Shown here piece by piece: positions 30,581 through 39,903 of a stretch of DNA of 64,000 nt. The stretch is from Andalucia godoyi (taxonomy: Eukaryota > Discoba > Jakobea > Jakobida > Andaluciidae). The first letter of the stretch is position 1. Each line of letters opens with the position of its first letter. The notes under the pieces are model-generated. The model was not told the origin of the DNA. It made no database searches and was given only the letters and a program-made list of their open reading frames with translations. The position numbers were made by a program, and so were the translations under genes. The stretch covers positions 124,001-188,000 of the forward strand of contig VRVR01000015.1 of the NCBI GenBank assembly GCA_009859145.1, read 5' to 3'.

Positions 30581-33136
30581 ATGTCTGAATCAATCACTGG
30601 GTTTGAGGATGACTTTTCGCAGGGATTGTCGCCGGATCGGTGGATGGCGTACGAGATGAAATGGGGAGCTGGTAATAATGGTGTGGTGAGCGAGTACATA
30701 GGAACTGAATCCGACCGTGTTGTCCTTTGGAATGGACAGGATTTAGGAGACAGGGAGACGGTCGCGCTGTACGCTCATGGAGAACAGTTTACCTCCAGTC
30801 CGATCAAAACAGCAGTTGCTGGAATTGGATCAGGAAGAGCAAGGAATGGTGCTCCGTCGAGAGTCGGCGCATGTCTGGCCAGCCGAGACTATTTTTGCTC
30901 TGGAACCTTCGAGGTGGATCTGAAGGTGTGCAATCCGTGGATTGGGCAAAGGCAACTGACTGGTCAGCCGCCGAGCGGTGTGCTGTTTTCGATGTGGACC
31001 TTTGGGTACGAGGAACACTTTGCGGACCAGGCGAACCCCGGCACGCTCAACCAAAGAGATCTGCAATACCAGCCCAAGGTTCGGCAAGGCTCGACGGGTG
31101 CATTCTACAGCACGGTGAACACTGAAATCGACTGTCCGGAGATGGGCAAAGCTGGGAGCTTCACAGAAGGTCTTTTCAACTGCTACATGACGGAGGTCAC
31201 TGGAAACATCCAGACCTTCCGGTATCCAAACAACATCATGGATGGTCGTTACCATCGCTACGCGTTCACCTGGGAAACAGAACTTGTACCTCTGGAGGGT
31301 CTGCAGGATTCTCAGGTAAAGAAGTTCAACGGACACTTCAGAATTTCGGATCCCAGCGCTTTTCCCAACTATCAAGGCTACGCTATTACTACGCAAGACG
31401 GAAAGTGGTTCTGCAACCAGGGGAAGCGAGTGGTCTTCTACGTGGATGGTCAAAAGGTGGGCGAATCCGGAGTCTGCTCTGCTGTGGCGTCCCGTTTGAT
31501 CATTGGTCTGTGGTTTCCCTCTTGGGCTGGCGTGGCTGCTTGGGAATTTTGTCGATTCAATGTGGCCCGAGTCGCCTATAAGCCATACCACAACGCCGGC
31601 GACGTGTGGGACCAGGCTGAAAGCTATCCATACTCCGGCAGTGTGGCCATTCTCCCCCCGAAGGGAATGCCGCCAACATCGCGACTTGCAAAAGAACAGC
31701 GAGAGGGTTTCCAGGAGAACTTTGAGTCGTCGTCGGCTATGCTGACACGATGGAAGGTTTCCGAGCGAGATGTTGCTCCGAACTCCACTTCACATGGGTG
31801 CGTTCCGGAAAATGTCCAACTGGATCAAGCAGGAAAAGCACTACTATGGGGTCACGGAGACACGCTGACGTCGACCCCCATTCGCCCTGTTGCGGAGGGC
31901 GCGGAGATGCTCCCAGGCGGCAGTTACCGCATCAATCAGTACACGCGAGTGGGGTCTTCTTTGACGACAAGCATGGCGCACGGCCCGGGAACGTTTGAAG
32001 TAGATTTTGTAATCGAACCGAAGGTGTACGATGGAACCACGGTCAGCAGCCAGGAGCCTTCTGGAATGGTGTTCCGCATCTGGAGCGAATATGAGGAGGA
32101 GCACACGAATTCATCCAACAGTGCCACGGAAGACGACCCTCAGTTTAATCCAGACAAGGCAGCTGCACGCACAAAGCCAGATGGCTCGCAAGAGTACGTG
32201 TCTACAACGTGGTCGAAATTCCAGTTCGACGCTGGCCTCGGTGGCTCGTACAAGAACGCCGTGTGCTCAACAGCCACTTCCCCTGCCGAAACGGAGTCGT
32301 CGAATGTGACGCTTGGAAGCTCGCTTGCGGACGGAAGCCTGCACACTCTAAAAGTGGTCTGGGAGGCAACGCAGCAAGTGGACTCGAACATCAAGGACGC
32401 GGACGTCTCCTTTTGCAATGGTTACTACAGGCTTATTCCATCCTCAAAGTCGAAGAGCGCAGCATTCTATTCCCTTCCGCTTATTCGTACCGATGTGGGG
32501 ACATGGGCCGCCCTGCTGGGCTCCAAGTGCACGTTTTTCTTGGATGGAAATCAGATTGCGCAATTCTCAAAGTATGTATCGCCCATTGCTGCCCGTCTCA
32601 GTATTTCAGCAATTTTCCCGGAAGAGACGATGCCAAGTCCGTGGGAGTTTGCAGCTGTTGAAGTGCGTGGAATCCGCATCACTCCGACCACTAGCGCCGG
32701 TGCTGTGTGGTTCCAGAGAGGCACTGTGCCTCGCGGCTTGATCACTCCGCAGTACGTCTATCAGGCGGTTCTTGCGCAAGCCCAGCTTCAGCCTGTCAAG
32801 TTTGACTCGGAATACCGGGTTGGCTTTGCTACCAATGTGAAGCACCAGCCTCCTCCGTCCAAGACGCTGGCAGAGCTTGAGCCAGGTTTGCAAAAGTGGA
32901 AGCTTGCGGAGTCGACAAAGGGGACTGCCTCGCTTGAATCCAGTTTCCACTTTCCCTTTGCTCAGCCAACTGTCCCGGATTACAAGGATGGTCTGTCCTT
33001 GCGCATCGAAGCTGCGCTCGGCGACATGGACAAGCGCCTGAATCAAGCGGATCGGAAGGCCCTGTACGAGCTCTTTCGCAAAGGCATTCTGCGTGATTTT
33101 GTCTTGGAGTTCGACAGCAAAACTCTTCGTCAATAA
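30581..33136 (+). CDS. Duplicated GH16-like (concanavalin-fold) glycan-active protein, second domain lacking the catalytic motif
   Basis: The 851-residue protein carries two tandem copies of a lectin-like module (about 1-390 and 415-720). Both contain a GTFEVD block, then P-SG, an aromatic YEE-H block and a closing WEFA/WEFC block. The first copy has NTEIDCPEMG near residue 180, which resembles the E-I-D-x-x-E catalytic strand of GH16 beta-glucanases. At the same place the second copy reads TWSKFQFDAGLGG, so it lacks the acidic triad and may only bind glycan. A helical ~130-residue tail follows. I start at ATG 30581 (MSESITGF). An in-frame ATG at 30410 would add a poly-Phe hydrophobic segment from what looks like T-rich leader; if real, it would be a signal anchor and send the enzyme to the secretory route. 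Family assignment is moderate. Confidence 0.8.
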   Translation: MSESITGFEDDFSQGLSPDRWMAYEMKWGAGNNGVVSEYIGTESDRVVLWNGQDLGDRETVALYAHGEQFTSSPIKTAVAGIGSGRARNGAPSRVGACLASRDYFCSGTFEVDLKVCNPWIGQRQLTGQPPSGVLFSMWTFGYEEHFADQANPGTLNQRDLQYQPKVRQGSTGAFYSTVNTEIDCPEMGKAGSFTEGLFNCYMTEVTGNIQTFRYPNNIMDGRYHRYAFTWETELVPLEGLQDSQVKKFNGHFRISDPSAFPNYQGYAITTQDGKWFCNQGKRVVFYVDGQKVGESGVCSAVASRLIIGLWFPSWAGVAAWEFCRFNVARVAYKPYHNAGDVWDQAESYPYSGSVAILPPKGMPPTSRLAKEQREGFQENFESSSAMLTRWKVSERDVAPNSTSHGCVPENVQLDQAGKALLWGHGDTLTSTPIRPVAEGAEMLPGGSYRINQYTRVGSSLTTSMAHGPGTFEVDFVIEPKVYDGTTVSSQEPSGMVFRIWSEYEEEHTNSSNSATEDDPQFNPDKAAARTKPDGSQEYVSTTWSKFQFDAGLGGSYKNAVCSTATSPAETESSNVTLGSSLADGSLHTLKVVWEATQQVDSNIKDADVSFCNGYYRLIPSSKSKSAAFYSLPLIRTDVGTWAALLGSKCTFFLDGNQIAQFSKYVSPIAARLSISAIFPEETMPSPWEFAAVEVRGIRITPTTSAGAVWFQRGTVPRGLITPQYVYQAVLAQAQLQPVKFDSEYRVGFATNVKHQPPPSKTLAELEPGLQKWKLAESTKGTASLESSFHFPFAQPTVPDYKDGLSLRIEAALGDMDKRLNQADRKALYELFRKGILRDFVLEFDSKTLRQ

Positions 33137-33347
33137 GTCGACACGGGTTTGGCTTGCTGTCTTCTCTCTTTGTTTTTTCTTTTCTTTTCGAGGAATGCCA
33201 CCTCGCAGGAAACGAACACACACACGAGTGACCGGGCACCAAACGAAAAGCTAGACAAAACGAAAAGGAAAGGGTGAAAAAAAGGAGTCTCGTTCTAACA
33301 GATAATAAGCCAATGCATGTAAAAGTTGGAGCCACCGTGTTCTGCGT

Positions 33348-34481
33348 TTACTTGGTGTTCTTCGACAAGACTGGGATCGTAGATCCCTGGTTGATTCCAC
33401 AAACTCCTCTCGGGTCGGAAGAATCTCGGCTGAGTTTGAAATACCCAGCATCGGCCCACTTTGTGCCCCAGCTGTTCTTGATGATCCAGTACCGCTCGAC
33501 CTTGCCCGTAATGCTCTTCTCCTCGCCCCAGCCGACACTGAGCACTGCATGGTCGAGGGAAGTTGGGTCGCATCCAAAGATCGGCTTGAAGATTCCGGAT
33601 CCACTGAAAAACTGCAGCAACTCCGCGTTCAGCAACACAGAAACCGGTCCGTGAGCATACATGCCGGCAGCGATCTGGGAGTCGTCTACAGGCAACGCAA
33701 TGTACGAGTCGATCTGTGCAACGAGCTCGTCGGTCGGTTTCAACGAACACGTGCGGTTGCAATACGACGGTCCATTGCCGCAAAACGTGGTATTCTTGTT
33801 TGCCATGCATGGATAACAGCCATCCTTTGTCAGTCCGCAGCACAACGGATAGGTCGTCTCTGTTGCAATTCCCCCTTTCTCCTGTATCCAGTCATACACC
33901 AAGTACGGCCAACCTCCGAAAACAGAGCAGTCCTTGTCGTCGCAGTCCAGAATCATTTCCACGGAAAGATCCTCGAGCTTTCCCAGCCTCTGTGCACGCT
34001 GACCTGTCATTGCTCCAAGTGCCGAGTATGCGTAGCAGTCCCCGACGGTCTGATCCTGCACAGCCGTCACCACATTTTTCTCGCGCCAGTCAAATGAAGA
34101 GGGCAAATCCGAGTCTCGGCGGTCTGGAGAAATTGATACTGCGAGCCGTGACGACTGGATAGAAGATGACAATTCCGTCGCGGATGTCTGAGGCAACAAG
34201 CGATACGCGCGGAATTCTTCTGCGGAAAGATCCATGAAAGGCCCGTCCATCCCAAACTGTTCGTATCCATGAAGCTCCCTTGAACGCTCATTGAACTTGT
34301 CCACATTCCGTACATTTTCCGCAAACTTTTCAAATCTTTCGACGAACTCCGCAATGCTCACATATGTTTTCTCATGTTTAGCCATCCACGATTCAAAATC
34401 ACGAACGTCCACAGCTGCGCTCGAAACAATAAGAATCGACAGCAAAACCACAATCACTCCGCCACCGCAACGCAACACCAT
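33348..34481 (-). CDS. Papain-family (C1A) cysteine protease precursor
   Basis: The 377-residue precursor starts at ATG 34481 with a signal peptide (GGGVIVVLLSILIVSSAAV). An I29-type inhibitory propeptide follows (ESWMAKHEKTY, DLSAEEF). The mature domain begins near LPSSFDWREK. The catalytic Cys149 (VGDCYAYS), His311 (LDHAVLSVGWG) and Asn336 (IIKNSWG) are all present, so it should be active in a lysosome or digestive vacuole. Unusually, the first Cys of the usual CGSCW box is Val and the Trp is Tyr. The oxyanion-loop Gln sits one residue closer to the nucleophile than in papain. Several extra Cys (LCCG, YPCM) suggest altered disulfides. It converges on the GH16-like gene with 211 bp between stops. 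A longer in-frame start exists at 34685 but adds sequence with no clear role. Confidence 0.94.
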   Translation of the reverse strand: MVLRCGGGVIVVLLSILIVSSAAVDVRDFESWMAKHEKTYVSIAEFVERFEKFAENVRNVDKFNERSRELHGYEQFGMDGPFMDLSAEEFRAYRLLPQTSATELSSSIQSSRLAVSISPDRRDSDLPSSFDWREKNVVTAVQDQTVGDCYAYSALGAMTGQRAQRLGKLEDLSVEMILDCDDKDCSVFGGWPYLVYDWIQEKGGIATETTYPLCCGLTKDGCYPCMANKNTTFCGNGPSYCNRTCSLKPTDELVAQIDSYIALPVDDSQIAAGMYAHGPVSVLLNAELLQFFSGSGIFKPIFGCDPTSLDHAVLSVGWGEEKSITGKVERYWIIKNSWGTKWADAGYFKLSRDSSDPRGVCGINQGSTIPVLSKNTK

Positions 34482-34604
34482 CCTTCCTCGCTCGTTCGGA
34501 CTACCTGCTGCTCTCTGCCCTCCTTGTCCACAAAGGTAGAAAATGCAACCAAAAAAAAAAAAAAAAACTGACGAAAGGGAAAATGTAACGAAACCACAGC
34601 CGAG
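34482..34604. promoter_or_regulatory. Upstream region of the papain-family gene
   Basis: A 19-base A-run (34550-34568) on the plus strand is a T-run on the coding strand, in line with the T-rich leaders of other genes here. Confidence 0.3.
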
Positions 34605-34851
34605 CCGCTGCCATTTATTGCGATATGATGAAGCAATCCAAAGCGCACGTAAAACACAAAAACACTGCCACGCGCCCATGCGCATGCGTTTGCTATCTTG
34701 GCAACTCCGTCACACGATGCCCGAGTCGTTTCGCCCCATTTTGATCACGAAAGCCCTACAAACACGCCGCCGCGTTGCATTATGCATGTTGTTGGGTTGC
34801 CACATGGATTATGGGTAATCAGCGATGATTATCCGTGGTTCGTGTACGGCG
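34605..34851 (-). mobile_element. REP-C dispersed repeat, reverse copy
   Basis: This is the reverse complement of the repeats at 19917-20162 and 53389-53638, with both ends present (GCAATAAATGGCAGCGG and GCCGTACACGAACCACGG on its own strand). The end has lost the TACATT found in the other two copies. Confidence 0.75.
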
Positions 34852-35036
34852 TAAACGTGAAGAAACAGAAAGCCCGGTTGTAGTGGCTATCGGGCAATTT
34901 TCACACTTTTGGAAGGCCCGCACAATCGTTCGAGTTTCCAGCTTCCCAAAACGTTCTGTAATATGAAGCGGACCAGTTTGCTCAGTAAAACCGCAACGAT
35001 CACAACAAGGTGAGTAAGGAAAACACAAAGACGACG

Positions 35037-35933
35037 ATGCGTAACCCTGGGCCCAGTGTACGGTATTCATCGTTGCGAAATCCCGAGAGAGGTGAGGCTG
35101 CAGGCTCTGCGGCTTCTGCAAGCGCTGTTGGTTCGGGAGCAGAAGACGAGCAGCTTACATCGCTGTTCTTTGGGCATGTTTCAGTCACAAAACTGACGAA
35201 ATGGATCGTTTACTCGTGCATTCTTGCATTTTTGGCTGCGATATTTACGGGCTGCGCCATGAATACAGGGTACCCCTGGTGGATATACAGAAATTCGGCA
35301 GACAAAAATGCTGAGGTTTTTGTTTATCTGAACTCAAATGACGTTTCGTTTCTCAAAGAAACAAAGTCGATTGCAGAAGCCGCGTTTGCAATGACGTTTC
35401 TTTCGTTGTTCTTCATGATTTTGGGGTTGCTCTGCAGAAAGTCGTTCCCTCTTCTCTTTTCAATGATGTGCATTTCTTCGCTGTTCCAACTCGTCGGCAC
35501 TGCTCTTTGCATCGCCAGTCCGTGGAGGTTCCGTAGCGAGTTTGTTCCTGATTGCTTCTGCACCGATTTCGACCACGATGGAAAGACCCCGGTTGTATGT
35601 ATTATCACTTTTCCTGTACTTCCTGTCCTTCTTTTTTCTTTTTTTATTATTTTTTGTGTTTGTCGTTTGCAGTTTTGCTCGATTCTCCATGACTTTCTTC
35701 CTTTTCTTTCTTGCTGACTTACTAGCTTGCTGACTTACCTTCTTACTTACGTTCATTAAACTGAAATCAAGTGTGAATTGCGAACGTTTTCGGGCAACGT
35801 GGCCGGAACAACGCAGTGGGGTGGCTCGAATGGATACTTGTTTGCCATTCTCGGTTCGCTTTCATCCATTGCAGTCAGCTCAGCTCTGTTTTATTCAGTC
35901 TACAAGATTGTTCGATCAAAGTACGACTACTGA
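35037..35933 (+). CDS. Tetraspan membrane protein (two exons)
   Basis: Exon 1 is 35037-35594 and exon 2 is 35772-35933, joined in phase 0 to give 239 residues ending KIVRSKYDY. The intron (35595-35771) has a GTATGT donor, branch-like CTGAC/TACTAG sequences and an AATCAAG acceptor. Four hydrophobic helices are visible: WIVYSCILAFLAAIFTGCAM, FAMTFLSLFFMILGLLC, LLFSMMCISSLFQLVGTALC and, in exon 2, YLFAILGSLSSIAVSSALFY. The loop between helices 3 and 4 has paired Cys and WGGSNG. The layout is claudin/amastin-like, but no family signature is certain. A perfect donor-like GGTGAGTAAG at 35009 just upstream may mark a 5' UTR intron. Confidence 0.8.
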
Positions 35934-36012
35934 TTTGCGGCTGCTTGGGAATTACAGCTTTCGTTAGCACATTCATTTAATTAAACAAGCCTCCCTCGAT
36001 GCAAAGAGTTGA

Positions 36013-37122
36013 TTAATTGTGTCTGCCAGTGCAGTCAGAAGGCTGGAAGGAGCCAGTGCCTTGCAGTCTAGGGTCAACACCGAGCTCGACTCCGAAGTCC
36101 CTGCAGAGATCATACACCTCGTGGATCATCTGAGCTTTGCGCATCGGTGGAGCAAACGAAGACTGTATGGAGTTCAGAGCCAGTCGAACAACGTCTCTCT
36201 TGCTAAGCTGCCATTCCTTCACCACACTTCGAAACACATCTCCAACATACTGGCCGTCGCAGAACTCCGGATCATCGCTTGCCAAACACACCACGACTCC
36301 TCTTTGGAAAAGGGATCTCATCGGGTGGTCTGTGATGTTCGCAACGACATTGAGACAGACGTCCGACACTGGACAGACCGTTACCGGAATCGCGGTCTTG
36401 ATCACTTGGGCAACAAGCTTCTCGTCCTTGCACATTGATGTTCCGTGATCAATGCGGTCCACAAACAAGTCCAAAGCTTCCCAGATGTACTCTGGTGGAC
36501 CCTCTTCTCCTGCGTGAGCAACCGTCTTTAATCCAAGTCGTTTGGCACGCAGCAATACATCGCGGAACTTGGAAGGCGGATTTCCCCTTTCAAAAGACGA
36601 TAAACCCAGCGCATCAATCATCGCGAGGTGCGGAATGAGAGACTCCAGCATCGAATTTGCATCTTCTGCGCTTTTCTCCCTCTGAATGCAGGGGATCACT
36701 GCAAAAGATGTGCCCCACCGCGCAGCTGCTTCTTCGCAGCCCCCCAAAACTCCGAACAGCACCTCTTGTATGGCGACGCCTCTTTCCGTGTGGGTTTGCG
36801 GATCAATCATCAGCTCCATATGACGAACTCCCTGCTTCGACACCTTCTCCATCAGCTCGAGCGTGATTTGACGAAAATCTTCTCGGGTTCGAAGTACGTG
36901 CACCGACGCCTTGTAAACTTTCAGGAGGTCTGCAGGAGAATCAAATTTGGTGCGAGCGAGACGAATCTCTTTCGGAGATGCAAACGGAATCGCAACTCCG
37001 TTCTTCAGGGACAGTTGAAACAATGTCTCGGCACTGATTGCGCCTTCCAAGTGAATGTGCAGCTCGGCTTTCGGTATTTGCTTTGCCAGGAGCTCCGTGT
37101 CCGATAGGAATGCATCCGCCAT
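36013..37122 (-). CDS. Adenosine/adenine deaminase family hydrolase
   Basis: The 369-residue protein is a zinc-dependent deaminase of the ADA superfamily used in purine salvage. Visible metal and catalytic motifs in order: HIHLEG (His22, His24), VAHAGEEGPPE (about residue 202; the ADA H-A-G-E block), RIDHG (about 223) and CLASDDPE (about 283, the Asp pair). The stretch TVCPVSDVCLNVV with HPMRSLFQRGV is closer to the fungal/bacterial adenine deaminase group (Aah1-like, TVCPLSN) than to animal ADA, so deamination of adenine is favoured. N6-methyl-AMP deaminase (ADAL) is the main alternative. It converges on the tetraspan gene with 79 bp between stops. Confidence 0.93.
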   Translation of the reverse strand: MADAFLSDTELLAKQIPKAELHIHLEGAISAETLFQLSLKNGVAIPFASPKEIRLARTKFDSPADLLKVYKASVHVLRTREDFRQITLELMEKVSKQGVRHMELMIDPQTHTERGVAIQEVLFGVLGGCEEAAARWGTSFAVIPCIQREKSAEDANSMLESLIPHLAMIDALGLSSFERGNPPSKFRDVLLRAKRLGLKTVAHAGEEGPPEYIWEALDLFVDRIDHGTSMCKDEKLVAQVIKTAIPVTVCPVSDVCLNVVANITDHPMRSLFQRGVVVCLASDDPEFCDGQYVGDVFRSVVKEWQLSKRDVVRLALNSIQSSFAPPMRKAQMIHEVYDLCRDFGVELGVDPRLQGTGSFQPSDCTGRHN

Positions 37123-38013
37123 AATATTAAAAAAAGAAATTCGCTCCCTCCTCCTCTTTCCACCTTTTCTTTGCTTCTCTGTCCTCGCCTCTCGAAATCA
37201 ATGCGCGTGTCGGTTTGCTGCGTCTCGTTCAGTTTATTTTATTTTCAGTTTGTTTGGGTGAACGAACGAGTACAAGAAACCTCTCAATGGAACTTCTATT
37301 TGCTTCTGCTTCCCGCAAGAAAAGCACGCGATTTGCCTGCTCTCGTGCATAAAGCGACTGCTTGTTTCAAAGTAAAATAGCGTTTACTTTTGCATTAGCA
37401 CCATTTTGCCCTTTGCGTTTTAATTTTTTAATATGAAGAAAACCGCTGGGCTTTCGCTTCCGTATCCTTCTTCTTCCTTCCATTTGTGAATCGTCTATAT
37501 TGTTTACAAACCATTGCGAATCATTGCTGACCACCCATGCGTGCGGTCTTGCATCGGAACCAAATGAGAATTTAGTTCAATTCAGAGACGGAGGGTAGAC
37601 CCCAGTATGCCGAACCAATCTTCACTATTCAAATCTCGATCCAGACGTGCCGGACATGACGGGAATCGGAGCACCTTGTTTTCCGCCTAGCCGCTCGAGA
37701 ATATTGCAAGACGATCGGAGTTTCTAGAAGTTCCGGAAACCATTTCAAGTGGCCACCGAGTGTGACGCGAGAGTTGGTGGGTGTCAGGACCCCAAAACGG
37801 AAGCAGCTGAAGTATGGTTGGCTGCCTATGCATGCATTACGATGGACGTCTTTCGCTTCCTCAACATAGTCCTCCGTCGTAGACGCCTGACGAAGGCACG
37901 ATCCTCGAAGCTGAGGCCAGCGCGCAGCAGACTGCAGAACAACATGCCTGCTTACGGGGAAGTTTGGATTTCCCCCGTGCCGCAAGCGAATTGATCTGAT
38001 TTGGACAGGAAAG
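37123..38013. other. Intergenic region, possible decayed REP-C trace
   Basis: The first ~250 bp are the pyrimidine-rich upstream flank of the deaminase gene. At about 37505-37545 GCGAATCATTGCTGACCACC weakly resembles the start of REP-C. A 118-codon minus-strand frame at 37629-37985 has no recognisable features and I do not call it. Confidence 0.35.
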
Positions 38014-39785
38014 ATGGATGATCCCGAGATTGCAAAGCTTGCGAGTTCGCTGATTCCAAGGTCGTTTGTTCAAACTGGAGCCGATGCGCTGTCCTATCGT
38101 CACTCGGTACTCAAAACACTGCTAAGTCAACGCAGAATTCCAGAGCATGGAGTCGATGAATTGACGATTGAGTGGATCGTCAATGAGCTTGCGGGAATGG
38201 ATTCGAATAACCACAAAAGTATGGCTGTCTGGGAGATCTGAAAGTGCTGTTGCTTGATTTTCTTCCTTTTCTTCTTTCTTCCATATGTTTTAATTTTACT
38301 TTATAATTCTTGTCGTATTTTTTTTTAAATTTAAGACGAAGAAAACGACCTTTTGTGTTCTGACCTTGGAGAATCTCGTTGGCGGTAGACTCGGTGGGTG
38401 CTGGAGAACGAGAAGGACGTGTGATATGCCCACTTGTGCAAAAGAGAAATCTGTACTTGTCGCACGGAATTGGCCGTTCAGGAGATCTTCTGTCTTCGCA
38501 GCCAAAAGCACCAGGCTCGTCATTGCTCAACGTGCTTACAAATAAGTATGCATTTATTCTTTCTTTCTTTCTTCACCAAACCCCCCAAAGACAGACGGGA
38601 TCACATCGAACAATCCAAAAATTCAGAAGTTCAAAAAGATTCAAAAGATTCAAAACAAAAACAAAAACAAAAAAACGTGAGACTGAAATTTCAACTAATT
38701 GTCTGCGCAGCATGGTTCTGGATTTGATCAAGACATCTGGGGTGAAGGCATGCAAAGAAGCCATCGTGGTGCCCTGTGCAACTGGAATGACGCTTTCACT
38801 TTGCTTCCTGACATTGATGGCAGAAAGGAAACAAGCAAAGTACGTCGTATGGTCGCGGATTGATCAGAAGACGTGTGTTAAATGTATGCTTACCGCAGGA
38901 GTGGAGCCTATTGTGGTGGAGCCAGTGCTCCATGGAGACAGCTTAGTAACAAATGTTCAAGGGATAGAGGATGCGATCTACAGCGCTGGAAAAGATAACG
39001 TCCTCTGCGTGTTTGCGACAACGAGCTGCTTTGCTCCACGAACTCCCGACAAGGTCATACCAATATCTCACATATGCAAGCGTCTGGACGTGCCGTTCAT
39101 CATCAATAATGCATATGGTGTGTATTTGAAAAAATGCATGGCGCACATTCAGGAAGCATGTCATTCGGGTCGCGTCGACGCGTTTGTCCAGTCCACTGAT
39201 AAGAATCTGTGCGTTCCGGTTGGGGGTGCGATCTTAGCATCGCCGAATGCAGCATTTGTGCAAAAAGCTGCGCAACTCTATCCAGGCCGTGCATCCGCCG
39301 CACCAACTCTCGACACATTCCTAACTCTGCTGCATCTTGGACGCAGCGGATGGGCAGCTCTGGTGTCACAGCAAGAAAGGAACTTTGGAAAACTCAAACT
39401 GCAGCTTCAGCAGTTCGCAGCAAAAGTGGGCGAACGAGTCTTGTCCACGGACACCAATCCAGTTTCTCTTGCAATGACGCTGGCGAACATTGACATCTCG
39501 CAAAAGAGTCTCGGGGGAATGTTGCTGTCTCGACATGTTTCCGGTGCTCGAATGAATGTCACGACCGGAAACCAGTCGAAAATCGGGACTGTCTCATTTC
39601 GAAATTTCGGACAGCACTCGGATGCTTATCCAGCGCATGCTTATCTGAACATTGCCTGTGGAATCGGGATGCAGGAACCTGAAATCCAGGCACTGATGGA
39701 CACGCTTGCAAATTGCTACGCAATTCTCGCAGATCAACGCCGATCAGGCAGCGCCAGCGACGAAGACGTCGCTACGAAGCTCTAA
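38014..39785 (+). CDS. SEPSECS: O-phosphoseryl-tRNA(Sec) selenium transferase (SepSecS), three exons
   Basis: This PLP enzyme converts phosphoseryl-tRNA(Sec) to selenocysteinyl-tRNA(Sec), the last step of selenocysteine synthesis in eukaryotes and archaea. Exons 38014-38218, 38389-38545 and 38711-39785 join in frame to 478 residues. The introns (170 and 165 bp) have GTATGG/GTATGC donors and GTAG/GCAG acceptors. Family motifs run across the joins: MDSNN then VGAGEREGRV (exon 1/2), SHGIGRSGDL and QPKAPGSSLLN (exon 2), MVLDLIKTSGV (exon 3). The Schiff-base lysine is Lys285 in QSTDKNLCVPVGGAI. PGRASAAPTLD and NPVSLAMTL also match. It implies that selenoproteins, and UGA recoding, exist in this organism. 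It converges on the cyclo-ligase gene with 118 bp between stops. Confidence 0.96.
38219..38388 (+). other. SEPSECS: Intron 1 of SepSecS
   Basis: The GT donor at 38219 and AG acceptor at 38387-38388 restore the conserved V-G-x-G-E-R-E motif in frame (phase 1). The intron is 170 bp and T-rich. Confidence 0.85.
38546..38710 (+). other. SEPSECS: Intron 2 of SepSecS
   Basis: The GTATGC donor and CTGCGCAG acceptor join LLNVLTN to MVLDLIK in frame. The intron holds an AAAACA/AAGATTCAAA-type low-complexity run. Confidence 0.85.
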
Positions 39786-39903
39786 CAGTAAATCAAAAAA
39801 GCACAAGACAACGTCAGACCGGAGAGGCGTCGCACACACTCTCTCGCATTCTTGCAGTTGCACTCGTCGCCATCTCATTTTTTTTCTTCTTCAAAATACA
39901 CCG

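Noticed and set aside
35009-35018. Donor-like GGTGAGTAAG upstream of the tetraspan gene
   Set aside because: It could mark a 5' UTR intron, but no convincing acceptor lies between it and the ATG at 35037, so I did not annotate an intron.
37629-37985. 118-codon minus-strand frame
   Set aside because: No motif, no hydrophobic or repeat structure, and an odd Cys/Arg/His-rich composition typical of chance frames.
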